From positions 248,001 to 312,000 of the forward strand of contig NZ_JAAAMJ010000002.1 in the NCBI RefSeq assembly GCF_010500835.1: a stretch of 64,000 nucleotides of DNA, given 5' to 3'. A program made the position numbers and the translations under genes. The notes beneath the pieces were generated by a model. That model made no database searches and was not told the origin of the DNA. It saw nothing but the letters and a program-made list of their open reading frames with translations. Each line of letters starts with the position of its first letter. The first letter of the stretch is position 1. Of the stretch, positions 60,033 through 64,000 are shown piece after piece. The stretch is from Aurantimonas aggregata (GTDB lineage Bacteria; Pseudomonadota; Alphaproteobacteria; Rhizobiales; Rhizobiaceae).

Positions 60033-61934
60033 ATGACCAGCCGCTATCACGAGACTTATGCCGCCTGGCGCCGCGACCCGGAGGGCTTCTGGCTCGCCGC
60101 TGCCGCCGACATCGCCTGGACGAAGCTGCCCACAAAGGCTTTCGACCCGGCCGCCGGCGTCTACGGCCGCTGGTTCCCGGACGGCGAATGCAACACCTGC
60201 TTCAACGCCCTCGACCGGCATGTCGAGGCGGGACGCGGCGACGCCATCGCGGTGATCCACGATTCCGCCATCACCGGCCGGCAGCGGCACGTCAGCTACG
60301 GCGAATTGCTGCGCGAGGTGCAGGCACTGGCCGGCTCGCTGGCCGACCTCGGCGTCGGCAAGGGCGACCGGGTGCTGATCTACATGCCGATGGTACCCGA
60401 GGCGGTGGTCAGCATGCTGGCCTGTGCCCGCATCGGGGCGATCCATTCGGTGGTGTTCGGCGGCTTCGCCGCGCCGGAACTGGCGACGCGCATCGACGAC
60501 GCGACGCCGACGGTGATCCTGTCAGCCTCCTGCGGCCTCGAGCCGACCCGCAAGGTCGAATACAAGCCGCTGCTCGACCGGGCGATCGACCTCGCCGCCC
60601 ACAAGGTGTCGGCGACGATCGTCCTGCAGCGGCCGGAGCTGGCGTGCAGCATGGTCGCGGGCCGCGATCACGACTGGGCGGCGTTGCGGGAGGCGGGGCT
60701 GGCCTCGCTCGACGCCGGCCGGGTCGTCCCCTGCGTGCCGGTGCAGGCCACCGACCCGCTCTACGTCCTCTACACCTCCGGCACGACCGGCCGGCCGAAG
60801 GGCGTGGTGCGGGACAATGGCGGCTATATGGTCGCGCTCTCCTGGTCGATGCGGGCGATCTTCGACACCGGCGAGGGCGAGACCTTCTTCTGCGTCTCCG
60901 ACGTCGGCTGGGTCGTTGGCCATTCCTACATCGTCTATGGGCCATTGCTGCGCGGCGCGACCACGATCCTCTTCGAAGGCAAGCCGGTGGGCACGCCGGA
61001 TGCCGGGACGTTCTGGCGCGTCGCCGCCGAGCACGGCGCCAAGGCGATGTTCACCGCGCCGACGGCGATTCGCGGCATCCGCAAGGAAGACCCGGAGGGT
61101 GAACTGCCTGGCCGCTACGACCTGTCGAAATTCGAGGCGCTGTTCCTCGCCGGCGAGCGCGCCGATCCCGAGACGCTGATCTGGGCGGAAGAGGCGCTCG
61201 ATCGCCCGGTGATCGACCATTGGTGGCAGACCGAATCCGGCTGGCCGATCGCCGCCAACCCGAAAGGGCTTGGCCTGCTGCCGGTCAAGCGCGGCAGTCC
61301 GGGCGTCGCCATGCCGGGCTTCGACATCCGGATCCTCGACGCGTCGGGCCAGGAGGTCGAGGCCAACGAGATGGGCGCCATCGCGCTGAAGCTACCGCTG
61401 CCGCCGGGCGCCCTGCCGAGCCTCTGGAACGCCGACGACCGGTTCCGCGAGAGCTATCTCGAGGCCTATCCCGGCTATTACTCGACCTCCGATGCCGGCT
61501 TCGTCGACGACGAGGGCTATGTCTACGTGATGGGCCGGACCGACGACGTGATCAACGTCGCCGGCCACCGGCTCTCGACCGGCGAGATGGAGGAGGCGGT
61601 CGCGGGTCATCCGGCCGTTGCCGAATGCGCGGTGATCGGCATGCGCGACGAATTGAAGGGGGAACTGCCCTGCGGCTTCGTCGTGCTGAAGAACGCCAAC
61701 CGCCAGGATCGCTCGGAGATCGAGCGCGAGCTGGTCGCGCTGGTGCGCGACCGCATCGGGCCGGTGGCGGCGTTCAAGCGCGTCGTCGTCGTCGATCGCC
61801 TGCCGAAGACCCGCTCGGGCAAGATCCTGCGGCGGACGATGAAGGCGATCGTCGACCGCGACGAATTCGACATGCCGGCGACGATCGAGGACCCCGGCGC
61901 GATCGACGACCTCAAGCGGGCGGTGGAAGGCTGA
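60033..61934 (+). CDS. prpE: Propionyl-CoA synthetase (acyl-CoA synthetase)
   Basis: This 633-residue adenylate-forming enzyme makes propionyl-CoA or acetyl-CoA from the acid, ATP and CoA. The ATP-binding LYTSGTTGRPKGVVRDNGG, the DVGWVVGHSYIVYGPL segment with the Trp-Val-Val-Gly characteristic of short-chain enzymes, HWWQTESGWPI, and the catalytic Lys near the C-terminus in TRSGKILRRTMK are clear. The GECNTCFNALDRH opening is typical of PrpE. ATG 60033 has a strong GGGGAGG. No prpBCD or methylmalonyl genes adjoin it. Confidence 0.92.
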   Translation: MTSRYHETYAAWRRDPEGFWLAAAADIAWTKLPTKAFDPAAGVYGRWFPDGECNTCFNALDRHVEAGRGDAIAVIHDSAITGRQRHVSYGELLREVQALAGSLADLGVGKGDRVLIYMPMVPEAVVSMLACARIGAIHSVVFGGFAAPELATRIDDATPTVILSASCGLEPTRKVEYKPLLDRAIDLAAHKVSATIVLQRPELACSMVAGRDHDWAALREAGLASLDAGRVVPCVPVQATDPLYVLYTSGTTGRPKGVVRDNGGYMVALSWSMRAIFDTGEGETFFCVSDVGWVVGHSYIVYGPLLRGATTILFEGKPVGTPDAGTFWRVAAEHGAKAMFTAPTAIRGIRKEDPEGELPGRYDLSKFEALFLAGERADPETLIWAEEALDRPVIDHWWQTESGWPIAANPKGLGLLPVKRGSPGVAMPGFDIRILDASGQEVEANEMGAIALKLPLPPGALPSLWNADDRFRESYLEAYPGYYSTSDAGFVDDEGYVYVMGRTDDVINVAGHRLSTGEMEEAVAGHPAVAECAVIGMRDELKGELPCGFVVLKNANRQDRSEIERELVALVRDRIGPVAAFKRVVVVDRLPKTRSGKILRRTMKAIVDRDEFDMPATIEDPGAIDDLKRAVEG

Positions 61935-61938
61935 GCTT

Positions 61939-62505
61939 CTATTCCGGGCGGATGCGGCCCGCGACACGAACCTGCCCGTCAGGGCCGAGGCGGATCAGCA
62001 CGATCTCACCGGAAGCCGGGAAGATGTCGGTGAGCGCGGTGATATTCACCTGATGGGTGACAAGCACGGCCTTCTGCCCGGCCGAGTCGAGCGCGGCGAG
62101 CCGCGCCGTCAGCGCGGCGGTCTGGTCGGCGGCCGTCTGTCGATTCTGGAAGAACGAGTCGAGGGCGGGCTCGGGGGTCACCGGGCCTACGGAGAGCAGG
62201 TCGGCGGTCTCGACGGACCGGCACCAGCGGCTGGTCAACACGGTGTCGACGGCGACGTTATTGGCCCGCAGGCGCTCGCCAATCCGCCGCGCCTGCTGGC
62301 GCCCCGTCTCGGACAGGATGCGCTGGGTGGCGCAGTCGCCGAGGACGAAATTCGCCGGATCGCCGGTGCCCGGCGCCAGCGCATGGCGCATCAGGAGATG
62401 CGTCCCCGGCGCCCGGGCCTGCTCCCAAGCATCCTGCGCGAGCGCAGGCAAGGCGGCGAAAAGCATCGAAGCCAGCAGGACGAGGCGGGTGATGAAGGCG
62501 GGCAT
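61939..62505 (-). CDS. Exported histidine phosphatase superfamily protein
   Basis: This small periplasmic phosphatase has a signal peptide ending ALAQ and 188 residues. The phospho-acceptor motif is LLMRHALAPG (Arg40-His41), followed by SRWCRSVETADLL with the second Arg and VLVTHQVNITAL with the second catalytic His. The RHG motif has Ala in place of Gly, a common variation. Substrate unknown. It ends four bases after the convergent prpE gene. Confidence 0.87.
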   Translation of the reverse strand: MPAFITRLVLLASMLFAALPALAQDAWEQARAPGTHLLMRHALAPGTGDPANFVLGDCATQRILSETGRQQARRIGERLRANNVAVDTVLTSRWCRSVETADLLSVGPVTPEPALDSFFQNRQTAADQTAALTARLAALDSAGQKAVLVTHQVNITALTDIFPASGEIVLIRLGPDGQVRVAGRIRPE

Positions 62506-62702
62506 GAATTCTCCGTCGGTGGCGCCTGTTGCTATCTCGGCGGCAAATCCCGTTCCGCCAGCCTTCGCCCTCGACACGAGCGCGTGAGCGACAATCGGGC
62601 GCAGACCGACGTCTGCGACCTCGCCCGTCCCCATCGACAGTTTCGCTTCCCGCCGTTTCCAGCTAGAAGCCGCCGGCACGCCATTAGCAGGGCAGACCCT
62701 TG

Positions 62703-63599
62703 ATGACCCAAGCCTCCACCGACAACGGCGAAAACCGCGCCCATGTGCTCGCCGAGGCCCTGCCCTTCATGCAGGCCTACGAGAACAAGACCGTCGTGGT
62801 GAAATATGGCGGCCATGCCATGGGCGATCCCGAGCTCGGCAAGGCCTTCGCCCGCGACATCGCCCTGCTGAAACAGTCCGGCATCAACCCGATTGTCGTG
62901 CACGGTGGTGGACCGCAGATCGGCCGCATGCTCACCCAGCTCGGCATCGAGTCGCGCTTCGAGGGCGGCCTGCGGGTCACCGACGAGGAGACGGTGAAGA
63001 TCGTCGAGATGGTCCTCGCCGGCTCAATCAACAAGGAAATCGTCGCGCTGATCAATGCCGAGGGCGAGTGGGCGATCGGGCTCTGCGGCAAGGACGGCAA
63101 CATGGTCTTCGCCGAGAAGGCCCGCAAGACTGTCGTCGATCCGGATTCCAACATCGAACGGGTGGTGGATCTCGGCTTCGTCGGCGAGCCCGTCGAGGTC
63201 GACCGGACGCTGCTCGACCTTCTGGCGCGCTCCGAGATGATCCCGGTGATCGCGCCGGTCGCACCCGGCCGCGACGGTGCCACCTACAACATCAACGCCG
63301 ACACGTTCGCCGGCGCCATTGCCGGCGCGCTGCAGGCTTCGCGCCTCCTGTTCCTCACCGACGTACCGGGCGTCCTCGACCGCAACGGCCAGCTGATCAA
63401 GGAATTGTCGGTCGCCGAGGCGCGCAGCCTGATCCGCGAGGGCACGATCTCCGGCGGCATGATCCCCAAGGTGGAGACCTGTATCGAGGCGATCGAGCGC
63501 GGCGTCGACGGCGTGGTCATCCTCAACGGCAAGACCCGCCACGCGGTGCTGCTGGAGCTGCTGACCGAGCACGGGGCGGGCACGCTGATCGTCCGCTGA
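62703..63599 (+). CDS. argB: Acetylglutamate kinase
   Basis: ArgB phosphorylates N-acetyl-L-glutamate in arginine synthesis. The amino-acid-kinase features are complete: [26 protein letters not shown], the NAG-binding [30 protein letters not shown] and the nucleotide-binding [13 protein letters not shown]. It is 298 residues from ATG 62703 (a TTG at 62700 is also in frame). The N-terminal extension of about 25 residues fits arginine-sensitive hexameric enzymes. It is not next to engB, its usual partner in this order. Confidence 0.96.
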   Translation: MTQASTDNGENRAHVLAEALPFMQAYENKTVVVKYGGHAMGDPELGKAFARDIALLKQSGINPIVVHGGGPQIGRMLTQLGIESRFEGGLRVTDEETVKIVEMVLAGSINKEIVALINAEGEWAIGLCGKDGNMVFAEKARKTVVDPDSNIERVVDLGFVGEPVEVDRTLLDLLARSEMIPVIAPVAPGRDGATYNINADTFAGAIAGALQASRLLFLTDVPGVLDRNGQLIKELSVAEARSLIREGTISGGMIPKVETCIEAIERGVDGVVILNGKTRHAVLLELLTEHGAGTLIVR

Positions 63600-63603
63600 C
63601 CCG

Positions 63604-64000
63604 TCAGGTCGCCGCGCCGAGCAGCGTCAGGATCGAGGCGGCGATGATCAGGCAGCCGACCAGCTCGAGCGGCGCAATCTTCTCGCGGAACCAGAACACC
63701 GACGAGGCGAAGGTGAAGACCAGCTCGATCTGGCCCAGCGCCCGGACATAGGCGACCTTCTCCAGCGTCATCGCGGTGAACCAGCCGGCCGAGCCGGTCA
63801 CCCCGACGAGGCCGACGAGCAGCGCCGGCCGCCAGGCCCGCGCGACGGCGGCAAGTTCCGCCCGGTCGCGCAGCAGCATCCAGGCCAGCATCACCAGGGT
63901 CTGGATGCCGGTCGCGAAGACCAGCGTCGTCGCGGCCCGGATCAGCACCCCGCCGTCCTCCAGCGACAGCGACGCGCCGCGGAAGCAGACGGCCGAGACG
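63604..64000 (-). CDS. EamA/DMT family transporter (5' end beyond window)
   Basis: The visible 132 residues are the C-terminal half of a drug/metabolite transporter. Hydrophobic helices alternate with short loops, and the characteristic late segments AYVRALGQIELVFTFASSVF and REKIAPLELVGCLIIAASIL are present. The frame continues through the right edge (SAVCFRGASLSL), so the GTG at 63948 is not the start. Substrate unknown. It is convergent with argB, four bases apart. Confidence 0.8.
   Translation of the reverse strand, partial: VSAVCFRGASLSLEDGGVLIRAATTLVFATGIQTLVMLAWMLLRDRAELAAVARAWRPALLVGLVGVTGSAGWFTAMTLEKVAYVRALGQIELVFTFASSVFWFREKIAPLELVGCLIIAASILTLLGAAT

Overview
The window is GC-rich, densely packed alphaproteobacterial chromosome, most likely from a member of the Hyphomicrobiales (Rhizobiales). 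The evidence is the gene sets DUF2948-hisD-UPF0262-tyrosine phosphatase and rpmH-rnpA-yidC-engB, a znuA/znuCB-zur locus, rhizobial-type xylose genes, and the palindromic intergenic repeats common in that order. Placement near Aurantimonadaceae is only a guess. No phage, insertion sequence, CRISPR array or replication origin was seen.

Layout. (1) 1-10.8 kb is a surface-polysaccharide locus: a Wzz/ExoP-type co-polymerase cut by the window edge, an exported GH10 glycanase, a Wzx-like flippase, a DUF6492 protein, WecG/TagA-type, GT4 and GT2 glycosyltransferases, an O-antigen ligase-like protein and an acyltransferase. (2) 11-17.6 kb is housekeeping: hisD and its usual partners, engB, an acetyltransferase, yidC, rnpA and rpmH. 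(3) 17.9-25 kb holds a TVP38 protein with a flavoprotein disulfide reductase, an orphan histidine kinase, tRNA-Arg(ACG), a metallo-beta-lactamase-fold protein and a GMC oxidoreductase. (4) 25-28.3 kb is the zinc uptake locus znuA / znuC-znuB-zur, with a probable Zur box between the divergent arms. (5) 28.4-30.4 kb holds a cupin, a ribokinase and a cytochrome b561.

(6) 30.4-35.1 kb is the most intriguing part. Four tightly overlapping minus-strand genes (BchC-like dehydrogenase, a PTPS/QueD-like protein lacking the usual catalytic residues, GT4 glycosyltransferase, SAM methyltransferase) face a GTP cyclohydrolase II with a long N-terminal region. Together they look like a pathway for a glycosylated and/or methylated small molecule of unknown identity. 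(7) 35.1-41.4 kb holds opgH fused translationally to an FkbM methyltransferase, then a secreted CRTAC1/VCBS protein and a di-haem oxidoreductase flanking an inverted pair of repeats.

(8) 41.4-57 kb is pentose and rare-sugar catabolism. A ROK regulator diverges from xylF-xylH-xylG. A bidirectional terminator separates these from xylB, a hicAB toxin-antitoxin module sits between xylB and xylA, and a second sugar ABC transporter with an oxidoreductase and an isomerase lies downstream of a LacI-type regulator. Matching 18-bp dyads precede that regulator and the isomerase gene. (9) 57-64 kb holds an exported aldo/keto reductase, a membrane protein, an outer-membrane-like protein, propionyl-CoA synthetase, a histidine phosphatase, argB and a truncated EamA transporter.

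Many start codons were set by eye from ribosome-binding sites, ATGA/TGATG overlaps and family length. Families were assigned by recognising motifs, without database searches.
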